NCBI GenBank assembly: GCA_023418475.1
Contig: JAEZZO010000030.1
Span: 1-64,000 of the forward strand
From: Bacillota bacterium
Lineage (GTDB): Bacteria; Bacillota; Clostridia; Lachnospirales; Lachnospiraceae
Reading direction: 5' to 3'
Length of the DNA: 64,000 nucleotides
The translations under genes and the position numbers were made by a program. Each line of letters opens with the position of its first letter. The first letter of the stretch is position 1. Shown piece after piece: positions 35,645 through 43,422 of the stretch. A model generated the notes under the pieces. The model worked only from the letters and a program-made list of their open reading frames with translations. It was not told where the DNA came from and searched no databases.

Positions 35645-36538
35645 ATGATGTATCGTGGAGATAAAATTTTTCAGGTAGTTGCGCATTTTATTATGGCATT
35701 GGCTGCCATAATAACAATACTACCGTTGGTATTATTACTGATATCTTCCGTAACCCTAAATACGGATATAACCTTATATGGATATAGCTTTATCCCGAAA
35801 CATTTCAGCCTGGAAGCCTATTCCTATATCTGGACCGAGAAAATACAGATTTTCCATGCTTATTTTATGACTATTCTAGTAACTTCAGTCGGAACGTCCA
35901 TAGGACTTACCATTTCAATACTGTATGCTTATTCCTTATCGAAACCTTACTTTCCGGGGAAAAAGTTCTTCTCTGTATTTATACTTTTTACTATGCTCTT
36001 TAACGGCGGACTGGTGCCTACTTATATTATGTATACGAGATATCTCGAAATGAAAAATACGGTTTGGGGACTGATCATTCCTACACTTCTTATGAATGCC
36101 TTTAATGTAATACTGATACGTAGTTATCTGCAGAATAATGTTCCACCTTCTCTGATGGAAGCTGCAAATATTGACGGGGCAGGAGAATTCACCATAGTCA
36201 GGAAAATTATTGTACCGTTAAGTAAGCCAATCATTGCTACAATCGGATTGTTTATTGGAGTTTCTTATTGGAATGATTGGCAGAACGGCCTTTACTATAT
36301 TACAGATGAAAAGCTATACAGTATACAGCAAATACTGAACAACATGCTAAAGAATATTGAGTATTTATCAAAAAACTCAAGCTCCGTGGCAAAATCAACG
36401 ACTTTGGCAGGAACGCTGCCGGCATCTACAGTGCGTATGGCAATTGCAGTATGCGGAATTCTACCGATTTTGATTATTTATCCATTTGTACAGAAATATT
36501 TTGTGAAAGGTATTTCACTTGGAGCGGTAAAAGGGTAA
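35645..36538 (+). CDS. sugar ABC transporter permease (YtcP-like)
   Basis: Second membrane subunit, 297 aa, six helices, with EAA loop MEAANIDGAGEFTIVRKIIVPL near residues 180-201. GGAGG lies 9 nt before the chosen ATG (35645); the ATG two codons earlier is too near. The gene ends the importer operon; the CRISPR leader follows within 60 nt. Confidence 0.92.
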   Translation: MMYRGDKIFQVVAHFIMALAAIITILPLVLLLISSVTLNTDITLYGYSFIPKHFSLEAYSYIWTEKIQIFHAYFMTILVTSVGTSIGLTISILYAYSLSKPYFPGKKFFSVFILFTMLFNGGLVPTYIMYTRYLEMKNTVWGLIIPTLLMNAFNVILIRSYLQNNVPPSLMEAANIDGAGEFTIVRKIIVPLSKPIIATIGLFIGVSYWNDWQNGLYYITDEKLYSIQQILNNMLKNIEYLSKNSSSVAKSTTLAGTLPASTVRMAIAVCGILPILIIYPFVQKYFVKGISLGAVKG

Positions 36539-36599
36539 ATGGATGTAAGAAAAATTCAGGATAATACAAAGCCTTAATTTAAACATCATCTGTGTTGAT

Positions 36600-36760
36600 G
36601 GTGCGAATGTATAGTGAACATGAAATTGCTGAGGGTTTCGCACCTATATATGTAAAGATTTTTATACTTACTGTTTCATTATTTTGAACATCAATAAAGA
36701 ATTTTATTAAATGTGCACAATTCTTAAAAGTATGATATAATATTATTGTTGGTTTTTGCT
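36600..36760 (+). promoter_or_regulatory. CRISPR leader (type I-C-like)
   Basis: AT-rich stretch directly 5' of the first repeat. It starts with a dyad GGTGCGAA (36600-36607) / TTCGCACC (36637-36644), a feature I recognise from sequences between cas2 and the array in type I-C loci. A TATAAT-like box (GATATAATATT near 36734) is placed to start array transcription. No cas2 precedes it; an ABC permease gene does. Confidence 0.65.
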
Positions 36761-37259
36761 GTCGCTTCCCTTGCGGGGAGCGTGGATTGAAATTGCTCCT
36801 GAACAACAGGGACAGCAGGAGGATATTGTCGCTTCCCTTGCGGGGAGCGTGGATTGAAATATCATCCATCAGAGTAATTAGGCTGATCGCAATTGGTCGC
36901 TTCCCTTGCGGGGAGCGTGGATTGAAATTGTTCGTTGTCCCATGTTTGCCTAAATGTCTTGTACGTCGCTTCCCTTGCGGGGAGCGTGGATTGAAATCAA
37001 ATTATAATCAGAACACATATCGCTTCTCAACGTCGCTTCCCTTGCGGGGAGCGTGGATTGAAATTTGGTAGCTTATTGTTACTACCTGATATCCTAAGTC
37101 GATTCCCATGCAAGGGTGTGGATTGAAATGTCTCGCATAATTCTTTTGAAATTACTTTTTCCAGTCGCTTCCCTTGCGGGAAATCTGAAATTCTGCTTTG
37201 ATACTTTTTCTAAGCATATTGGCAAAATCCGTTCCCTTACAGGCAATATTGCATAAAAT
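36761..37259 (+). CRISPR. type I-C-like CRISPR array, eight repeats, decaying at the 3' end
   Basis: Five identical 33-bp repeats start at 36761, 36828, 36896, 36965 and 37032. Each begins GTCGCTTCCC, has a GGGGAGCG centre and ends GTGGATTGAAAT, the 3' handle typical of type I-C. Spacers are 34, 35, 36, 34, 33 and 34 nt. The sixth repeat (37098-37129) has several changes and is 1 nt short; the seventh (37164-37191) lost about 5 nt; the eighth (37227-37259) is barely recognisable. This polarity puts the leader at the left. No cas gene is found within the window. Confidence 0.95.
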
Positions 37260-37315
37260 CTGCTCTGACATCTTCGCATTTACATAATCTGTAAAGCTTT
37301 TAAGGAGGCCATAAA

Positions 37316-37663
37316 TTGAAAAATAGTGCTTCTAAATACATTTTAATCATAAGTATAGTTACTATAGCAATTGCTGGATGCAGCAAAGATGCAAATCGAT
37401 GTGCAAAAAATACATACGGATTTCAACCACCGATTGATAAATTGTATTGGGGAATGTCACTGGAAGAAATAGAAGATACACTTTCCATTCAGGATGGAGT
37501 TGATAATGTTGTTTACAATTATGATAAACCGATAACAACAATTATACTGCCTGAGAAAATTAATAAATTTGGTTACAAGGCTACTGTTTACCTTCAGTTA
37601 TGTGATGCACCGGGAGATACAGCGATACCAATTAATAAAATCTGTATTAATCATTCAAGGTAA
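37316..37663 (+). CDS. small lipoprotein, unknown function
   Basis: Protein of 115 aa starting with TTG behind a strong AAGGAGG. The signal peptide has a hydrophobic core at 8-19 and lipobox IAGC (Cys21). The mature part contains DKLYWGMSLEEIEDTL, a pattern seen in small secreted clostridial proteins, followed by beta-strand-like sequence. It ends abruptly after a Cys-containing strand, so it could be a shortened form. A bidirectional terminator lies about 70 nt downstream. No partner genes are evident. Confidence 0.6.
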   Translation: MKNSASKYILIISIVTIAIAGCSKDANRCAKNTYGFQPPIDKLYWGMSLEEIEDTLSIQDGVDNVVYNYDKPITTIILPEKINKFGYKATVYLQLCDAPGDTAIPINKICINHSR

Positions 37664-37732
37664 TATCAAATTGTATAGATATAACAGGTACAGGGAATTA
37701 AAAAGAGAAAAAAGAAAAAATAACAAGAATAA

Positions 37733-37763
37733 GAAGCCAGTCATAACTTTTATGACTGGCTTC
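37733..37763. terminator. bidirectional terminator
   Basis: Thirteen-bp perfect stem GAAGCCAGTCATA/TATGACTGGCTTC with a 5-nt loop. A-rich sequence to the left supplies U-rich RNA for the leftward AraC-APH gene; the rightward tail is weaker. Confidence 0.65.
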
Positions 37764-37880
37764 TGCTTATCCAATTCCGCAAATAGTATTTATTGGTGCT
37801 ATTATTTTCATTATTATTATAAGAATAACGGTTCGTAGTCAGAATGTCAGAAAATGTGAAAAGTGGAACCAATGCAGGGG

Positions 37881-39179
37881 CTAGAATATATTCATGATTT
37901 TGGATCTGCTATTCATAATATAGAGAAGCATTATGCGGTTTGTTCTGGCAAGCTGCCTAAATTCCTCCCGGTTTTCAAAGTAAGCGATACAAATCATTTG
38001 AATGGAGCAGATTACATAGAATACAGCCTGCTTTTCTTCATCCGTCAGCTTGTTTTTGCTGTCATATCCACGCAGAATGCCTAAGAGAATATCAAGCCAT
38101 TTATCATATTCCTCTTCATTGTTCTCGGATAATATGCCGGTAGCACAATAGCAGACATCCCATAAGCGGATGTTGAATTCACTCAGATCGAAGTCTATGA
38201 AGCCGGTCACCTTATTGTTTTCAAACAGGATATTGCCAGGATTGGGGTCGCGGTGAATAAGCTGCTTTGGAAGTTTATCAAATAGTTTTCCAAAAGTATC
38301 AATGTAATCTATGAAGAATTCATCAGGAAAACCGATATTCCATTGGGTATTCTGTTGACGTACATATGGAAGTGCCCATTCCAAGACATCTTTGAACAGA
38401 TCAACCTCGTCCGGCAGGAATTCGTTCTGCACCTCCAGCAGTGCTATATGAAGCCGTGCGATGCTTTCACCGTATTTTTTGCCAAAGTAGGTACGGTTGT
38501 TTCCGAACCGATCAGCCTTTGAGAGAGGGCTGCCATTCAGAGCATGGGTAAGGACAAAAATTTCTTTGTCATCCAGATATTCTGCTCCCATCTTCGTCAG
38601 CACAGGAACAGAAGAAGTAAAGTCCTGTTTTGAGAGCGCTTTTGCAATTCTCATACTCTTCAGTAGTTTATCACGGCTGCCTGTTTTAAGGATATAATAA
38701 TTGCCGATCATCCAAACGCTGCCGGACACCCTTGTTTCATCCACAATGTAAGTATTGCCAATCCGTAAGTCTTTATCGATCTCCCAATTCTTCAAAACTT
38801 CACGTAAATCTTGTTCTGAATACATAATTGCTACCTCCGGTTTTTTTGGTTTGTGATATTTGTAAATTGAAATATACTTTTTCGGAGAGCAGCCATACAT
38901 CTTAACAAATGCTTTATAAAATCCAGCATAGGTATTAAATCCATACTCCAGTATAACATCAATAGCCTTGCGCCCATCGGCAATTTCGCTTAGTGCGTGA
39001 TCGAGCCGGCGCTTCAAGATATAGCTTGAAACGGACGATCCCATCACTGATGAAAACAGGCGGTAATAATGAAAGGTGGAGTAATTGGACATCGTTGCCA
39101 ATTCCTCGGCTGTAATATTAGTCTTAAGATTTTGCTCGATGTAATCGAGATTGGATTTTATGATATTAGGTATCTGCAT
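37881..39179 (-). CDS. fusion of AraC-type HTH and aminoglycoside phosphotransferase-like domain
   Basis: Protein of 432 aa. Residues 8-106 form a complete AraC/XylS DNA-binding domain (ITAEELATMSNYSTFHYYRLF and IDVILEYGFNTYAGFYKAFVK). After a linker, residues about 135-425 show the APH/choline-kinase fold: catalytic loop HRDPNPGNILF with His309, Asp311 and Asn316, and the metal-binding Asp329 in FIDFD. GGAGGA precedes the ATG. The layout suggests a regulator that senses or modifies a small molecule through its kinase-like domain, or an antibiotic-resistance enzyme with its own control domain. Which small molecule is unknown. Confidence 0.85.
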   Translation of the reverse strand: MQIPNIIKSNLDYIEQNLKTNITAEELATMSNYSTFHYYRLFSSVMGSSVSSYILKRRLDHALSEIADGRKAIDVILEYGFNTYAGFYKAFVKMYGCSPKKYISIYKYHKPKKPEVAIMYSEQDLREVLKNWEIDKDLRIGNTYIVDETRVSGSVWMIGNYYILKTGSRDKLLKSMRIAKALSKQDFTSSVPVLTKMGAEYLDDKEIFVLTHALNGSPLSKADRFGNNRTYFGKKYGESIARLHIALLEVQNEFLPDEVDLFKDVLEWALPYVRQQNTQWNIGFPDEFFIDYIDTFGKLFDKLPKQLIHRDPNPGNILFENNKVTGFIDFDLSEFNIRLWDVCYCATGILSENNEEEYDKWLDILLGILRGYDSKNKLTDEEKQAVFYVICSIQMICIAYFENREEFRQLARTNRIMLLYIMNSRSKIMNIF

Positions 39180-39322
39180 GACGTTCCTCCTCCGTACGGT
39201 GACTTAAGTATACCGCATGCGGATCACAATAACATTTCCTGTAGTGCGAAGATAATAAAGTGTTTATCAATAATGTACCTATCAGTAGATGGATGCATTG
39301 CTGTACTATTTAATCAGAGCTC

Positions 39323-40255
39323 TTATTTAGCGCACAAACAGAACGGATGCCCCTCCGGGTCAAGCATTGTCACAAAATCATCACCGCCGAACTGCTTGGT
39401 AGCTTTCGTTGCACCGAGCCGAATTGCTTCGTTAATTAAGAGGTGCAAATCGTCCACTTGTAAATTGAAATGCATTTGCTTCTGCGGCCTACCGGGTTCT
39501 TCCGGCCAGACAGGAGGGATATAATTGACTTCAGGTACGGCAAAGAGTATTAATAAACCTTTATCGTCGATAAGGGCAGAACATCCATAAGCCTCACATT
39601 TCTTCCAGCCAGTGAAAGCAGCATAAAAATCGCGTGTTCGAATAGGGTCGGTACAATCGATGGTAATGTCACCGATAGCGATCTTTCTTTTTGCTCCTTT
39701 CCCAAAATAATCATCAGCGAGGATTGCGTAATAGGACGCATCGCAGAATCCCTCCTGATTATTATGGTCAGCCTGCCGAAAGGTTCCCTCGTATTTGAGA
39801 CCTGCTTTTGCCATCACCTTGCCGGAATTCGTATTTCGCGGGTCAAAGCGTGCTTCAATCCTATTTACACCAACTTCTTCAAAGAAAAATCGGACAAGAC
39901 GTGCAAGTGCTTCACTTGTATAGCCCTTATGCCACCAAGACTTGCCGATGCAATAACCGATATGTACCAGCTTTGTAGTATCTTCAACTTTTACAGCTGC
40001 AATACTGCCGATCGGTTCCTGAAGACTTTTTAGCTCAATCGCCCAACTATAATAGCTTTCCGAGTCATATCCGGAGAGCCAGCTTTTGATAACCTCACGT
40101 GAGATAGCAACATTTTGGTGCGTAGACCACGTTAGATATTTTGTTACCTCGGGGTCGCTTGCCCAGTTGCAAAACATTGGTTCTGCATCGTCCAACATAA
40201 ACCGACGAAGAATGAGTCTCTCTGTCTCAAGCGTAATGGTACCTTTGTGTGTCAT
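39323..40255 (-). CDS. fusion of GNAT acetyltransferase and VOC (glyoxalase/bleomycin-resistance) domain
   Basis: Protein of 310 aa. Residues 8-172 are a RimJ/RimL-type GNAT domain (ETERLILRRF at the start, acetyl-CoA loop near GKSWWHKGYTSEAL, NxxSGKVMAKAGL). Residues about 190-308 form a VOC domain (DFYAAFTGWKK, then MHFNLQVDDL and DPEGHPFCLC). AAGGAGG precedes the ATG. It is next to the AraC-APH fusion on the same strand; both look like small-molecule modification or resistance genes. The two domains may act on the same compound. Confidence 0.85.
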   Translation of the reverse strand: MTHKGTITLETERLILRRFMLDDAEPMFCNWASDPEVTKYLTWSTHQNVAISREVIKSWLSGYDSESYYSWAIELKSLQEPIGSIAAVKVEDTTKLVHIGYCIGKSWWHKGYTSEALARLVRFFFEEVGVNRIEARFDPRNTNSGKVMAKAGLKYEGTFRQADHNNQEGFCDASYYAILADDYFGKGAKRKIAIGDITIDCTDPIRTRDFYAAFTGWKKCEAYGCSALIDDKGLLILFAVPEVNYIPPVWPEEPGRPQKQMHFNLQVDDLHLLINEAIRLGATKATKQFGGDDFVTMLDPEGHPFCLCAK

Positions 40256-40493
40256 AGCTTATCCTCCTTATATTCATAGGCAGTGTCACGTATGACACAC
40301 CATTTTTTCTATTATACTACAATAAGAACATATGTTCAATGCTAATAAAACGATATCTGATGGAACTTACTATACTGGACACGTCTTAACGTTACTAATA
40401 TCATATCTTCTTGATAGGCAATACATTGGCGTTCCTACAACCATGACTAGGCTGAACTGTAATCAAAAATATCATTTAACATGAAAAAAACAG

Positions 40494-40522
40494 TTGACAA
40501 TTACAAGAAACCAATATAAAAT
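40494..40522 (+). promoter_or_regulatory. promoter of the leuA T-box transcript
   Basis: TTGACA (40494-40499) and TAAAAT (40517-40522) are 17 nt apart, directly upstream of the T-box leader. The 240 nt between the GNAT-VOC gene start and this promoter show nothing else. Confidence 0.6.
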
Positions 40523-40539
40523 AACTCTATTATATAAAA

Positions 40540-40940
40540 AAGACGTTGAAAAGGAATAGTAACCGTTTGATGATTTTTCAGAGACCTGTTGGCTGGTGTG
40601 AAGCAGGAATCAGAGAATAGTGAACTCGCCTTCGAGTTGCCGGCTGAAATAAAGTAGGTTGGGACGGAAGCCCACCGTTATAGGGGATAGATATCGGTAA
40701 TATTGTACCTGTATTGAATTATAGTATAGAGTGGTCTAGCAGATTAGTATATCTGTCTCTTTGCGGGGGCAGATTTTTTTGTGTGAAAATAGTAAATTAT
40801 CACAGGAAATATGATCTTAGCCAAAACAATATAAGGTATCGAAAAAGTGCATACATAATGTATGAATTAGAGTGGTACCGCGGAAAGCTCCCTTTTCGTC
40901 TCTTTGCAGCAACAAGAGATTAGGGAGCTTTTTTATTTCT
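40540..40940 (+). promoter_or_regulatory. T-box riboswitch with two tandem expression platforms (leucine)
   Basis: The stem I region (about 40560-40650) has the GGTG apical motif in GGCTGGTGTGAAG and a specifier loop with GAACTCG, so the specifier is probably CTC (40625-40627), a Leu codon, in keeping with leuA downstream. The first T-box is the degenerate AGAGTGGTCTAGCAG (40728-40742) with terminator ATCTGTCTC/GGGGCAGAT plus T7 (40751-40780). A second, canonical T-box AGAGTGGTACCGCGG (40869-40883) is followed by terminator AAAGCTCCC/GGGAGCTTT plus T-run (40884-40936). Both share GTCTCTTTGC in the terminator. Confidence 0.9.
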
Positions 40941-41104
40941 AATTCTCACGTGGATTTATATTAACCAAGGTGCTGAAAAATCAGCGTAAGAATTTGATAT
41001 TAATAATTCATATAAGGAGTTCTGCGGGAAATTTGAAGGAAAAGCATCTTCCCAAATAGAAGAGATATTTCTTCCTGATTCTTGCAGGCAGAATGGAGGC
41101 CATT

Positions 41105-42637
41105 ATGGCAAGAAAAATTTATGTATTTGATACAACCTTAAGAGACGGAGAGCAGGTACCGGGAGCAAAACTAAATCTGGAGGAAAAACTTGCGGTAGCA
41201 GAACAGATTGCTAAGATGAAAGTGGATATGATGGAAGTAGGTTTTCCATCCTCTTCCCAGGGAGATTTTGAGGCAGTGAAGGCAATCAGTAAAAAAATTG
41301 GTCATGAGGTATGGATTACGGCACTCGGCAGAGCAGTGGAATCCGATATTGATGCTGTTTATCAAAGTATCCGCGATGCACAGAATCCTTTGATTCACAT
41401 TGTACTGGGATCTTCCGATATCCACATAGCAAAGAAATTGCAGAAAACCCGCGGACAGGTAATGGATATGGGAGTGGCAGCAGTGAAGTATGCGAAGAAA
41501 TACCTTCCCCAGGTTGAGTATTCCTTAGAAGATGCCACCCGGTCGGACTTTGAGTATATGTGGAAGACCATTGAAGCTGTTGTCAGGGCGGGAGCAACCA
41601 TTATTAATATACCAGATTCGGTTGGCTTTGCAGTACCCGAGGAGTTTGGACAATTAATCTTTCGGATGAACGATCGTCTGAAAAACCTAAATCCAAATGT
41701 ATTACTGAGTGTTCACTGTCATAATGATATTGGTTTGGCGACGGCCAATACATTGGCGGCAGTACGTAACGGAGCAGATAAAGTGGAATGTACGATAAAT
41801 GGAATGGGAGAGAGAGCCGGTAATACCTCACTGGAAGAGGTCGTTATGGGAATTAAGCTTCATGAAGATTATTACAAGGGCTACACAACCGTAGATACCG
41901 GTAAATTATATGATACCTCGCGTATGGTAAGTGCTGTAATGGGTTTGGATATTCAGGTCAATAAGGCGATTATCGGAGAAAATGCATTTGCCCATTCCTC
42001 GGGTATCCACCAGGACGGTTTGCTTAAATCAAAGGATGTATATGAAATTATGGACCCTGGGACGATAGGCGCTCCTCCGATGGAGCTGGTGTTAACCGCC
42101 AGATCCGGCAGACATGCGTTTTTGTATGTAAGCCGAAAACTGGGATATGAGGTGTCAGAGGAGCATATCGCAGAGGTTTATGAAAAATTTCTGGCAATGG
42201 CGGATCAAAAGAAGGAAATCTACGATAACGATCTGCTGACCCTATTCCGGAGCTGTGAAAATGTGGAGTGTGTTAATCCGAAAGAATTATGGCAGTTAAA
42301 AGAATACCAAATCACTGCAACCAGTACTCTACCAACCGCTACAGTAAGAATGGAAAAGGGAGGTGAGGAAGCGGTAGCCAGCGGGAATGGTACAGGGGTA
42401 ATTGACGCATTATTTAGCTCTATTATGACAGCTACACAATATCCGGTTGAATTAATGGAATATCGTATTAATAATTTGGGGAGAGGGAAAGGAAGCCTGG
42501 GTAAAGCAATTACGCAGATTAAATATAAAGATAAATTATACCAGGGAAAAGCGATCGAGCGGGATGTAATGAAGGCCAGCACTCTTGCATTTATTAATGC
42601 GGTTAATAAAATTATTTTAGAGGAGGAAACCTGTTAA
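41105..42637 (+). CDS. leuA: 2-isopropylmalate synthase LeuA
   Basis: First committed enzyme of leucine synthesis, 510 aa. The DRE-TIM barrel shows FDTTLRDGEQVPGAKL near residues 8-23 and metal-binding HCHNDIGLATANTLA near 199-213; HSSGIHQDG follows near 298. The C-terminal 120 residues (TATSTLPTATVRM, NNLGRGKGSLGKA) form the allosteric leucine-binding domain. The ATG at 41105 has GGAGG upstream. Expression is under the T-box leader that senses uncharged tRNA-Leu. leuBCD are not in the window. Confidence 0.95.
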   Translation: MARKIYVFDTTLRDGEQVPGAKLNLEEKLAVAEQIAKMKVDMMEVGFPSSSQGDFEAVKAISKKIGHEVWITALGRAVESDIDAVYQSIRDAQNPLIHIVLGSSDIHIAKKLQKTRGQVMDMGVAAVKYAKKYLPQVEYSLEDATRSDFEYMWKTIEAVVRAGATIINIPDSVGFAVPEEFGQLIFRMNDRLKNLNPNVLLSVHCHNDIGLATANTLAAVRNGADKVECTINGMGERAGNTSLEEVVMGIKLHEDYYKGYTTVDTGKLYDTSRMVSAVMGLDIQVNKAIIGENAFAHSSGIHQDGLLKSKDVYEIMDPGTIGAPPMELVLTARSGRHAFLYVSRKLGYEVSEEHIAEVYEKFLAMADQKKEIYDNDLLTLFRSCENVECVNPKELWQLKEYQITATSTLPTATVRMEKGGEEAVASGNGTGVIDALFSSIMTATQYPVELMEYRINNLGRGKGSLGKAITQIKYKDKLYQGKAIERDVMKASTLAFINAVNKIILEEETC

Positions 42638-42710
42638 CGGAAACCGAAAAGGACAAATACTTATTCTCACAGGAAATGAAATCTGACTTTTGACCTGGAT
42701 TTGAAATTGA

Positions 42711-42893
42711 CTGCAGAGCGGGAAGATCAGCGCTCTGGTTACGGCGAGCTTTGAAGCAGACTATTATGCTAAGATGAACAGTAAATTTGGTGCAATCGAT
42801 TTTCCGGAATACCCTGCGAAGCTTTTGGCATTTATGGGTGTTGCAAAGAATCAGGCAAAAGCAATTAAAATTCCGCAAAAAGAAGGAGCGTAA
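42711..42893 (+). pseudogene. 3' gene remnant after leuA, unidentified
   Basis: An open frame without usable start encodes about 60 residues ending in EYPAKLLAFMGVAKNQAKAI plus KIPQKEGA and a stop. It is coding-like in composition but begins right after a TGA and lacks a ribosome site; an internal ATG at 42774 has none either. It looks like the tail of a gene whose front was lost. I do not recognise the family. Confidence 0.4.
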
Positions 42894-42924
42894 AACCATC
42901 TGATACGAAAATAATGTATTTGAC

Positions 42925-42971
42925 ATTAAGTATCACTTGTATTAGTATGTATAATACAAGTGATACTTAAT
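42925..42971. promoter_or_regulatory. perfect 19-bp inverted repeat upstream of the GntR gene
   Basis: Arm ATTAAGTATCACTTGTATT (42925-42943) and its exact complement (42953-42971) flank a 9-nt centre. TTGACA overlaps the left edge (42920-42925) and TATAAT lies at 42950-42955 in and beside the centre; the 24-nt gap between the boxes is far above normal. Likely operator of the downstream YtrA-type regulator. Confidence 0.7.
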
Positions 42972-43017
42972 TTTTGATTACAATATTAAAATAAAGGAAA
43001 GGACAGGAGGTAAAACA

Positions 43018-43416
43018 GTGATTATAAGTTTAGATATGCGCAGTAATGTTCCAATCTATGTACAGCTAAGGAATCAGATTGTTACAGGAATAGGCAAAGG
43101 GGCACTTAAGGCGGGAGAGGCTCTTCCCACCGTCCGTCAGATGGCTCAGGATGCAGGTGTCAATACAATGACAGTAAATAAAGCATATCAGATTTTGAAA
43201 ATGGAAGGCTTTATAGAAATCGACAGAAGAAAGGGAGCTACAATTTGTCCCATTTGTGATGCTTCGAAGGAATACCGCGAAAAGTTAACTTCAGAGTTGG
43301 AATTATTATGTGCGCAGGCATGTTTGAAGGGAATTAAGAAGCAGGAGTTTATAGAGCTTTGCGAAGAAATATATCTTCATATGAAGTCGGATGAAAATAT
43401 AGTGATGGAGGGATAA
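43018..43416 (+). CDS. GntR-family (YtrA subfamily) transcriptional regulator
   Basis: Repressor of 132 aa starting with GTG behind CAGGAGG. The winged helix covers about residues 8-75 (LPTVRQMAQDAGVNTMTVNKAYQIL), followed by only about 50 residues for dimerisation, which defines the YtrA subfamily. These usually control an adjacent membrane or ABC gene; here a large membrane protein gene starts 6 nt after the stop. The perfect palindrome upstream is the probable operator. Confidence 0.9.
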   Translation: MIISLDMRSNVPIYVQLRNQIVTGIGKGALKAGEALPTVRQMAQDAGVNTMTVNKAYQILKMEGFIEIDRRKGATICPICDASKEYREKLTSELELLCAQACLKGIKKQEFIELCEEIYLHMKSDENIVMEG

Positions 43417-43422
43417 GACCGT

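Noticed and set aside
36579..37071. Open frames on both strands across the CRISPR array (96 aa leftward, 94 aa rightward)
   Set aside because: They translate the repeat itself (for example LRGAWIEI and FNPRSPQGK), a known source of false genes.
37569..37838. Rightward 89-aa open frame overlapping the small lipoprotein gene
   Set aside because: Other frame of the lipoprotein gene followed by terminator sequence; composition is low-complexity and there is no start site.
40714..40923. Rightward 69-aa open frame in the leuA leader as a leader peptide
   Set aside because: It covers the T-boxes and terminators, has no ribosome site and no Leu-codon run; the T-box explains the region.
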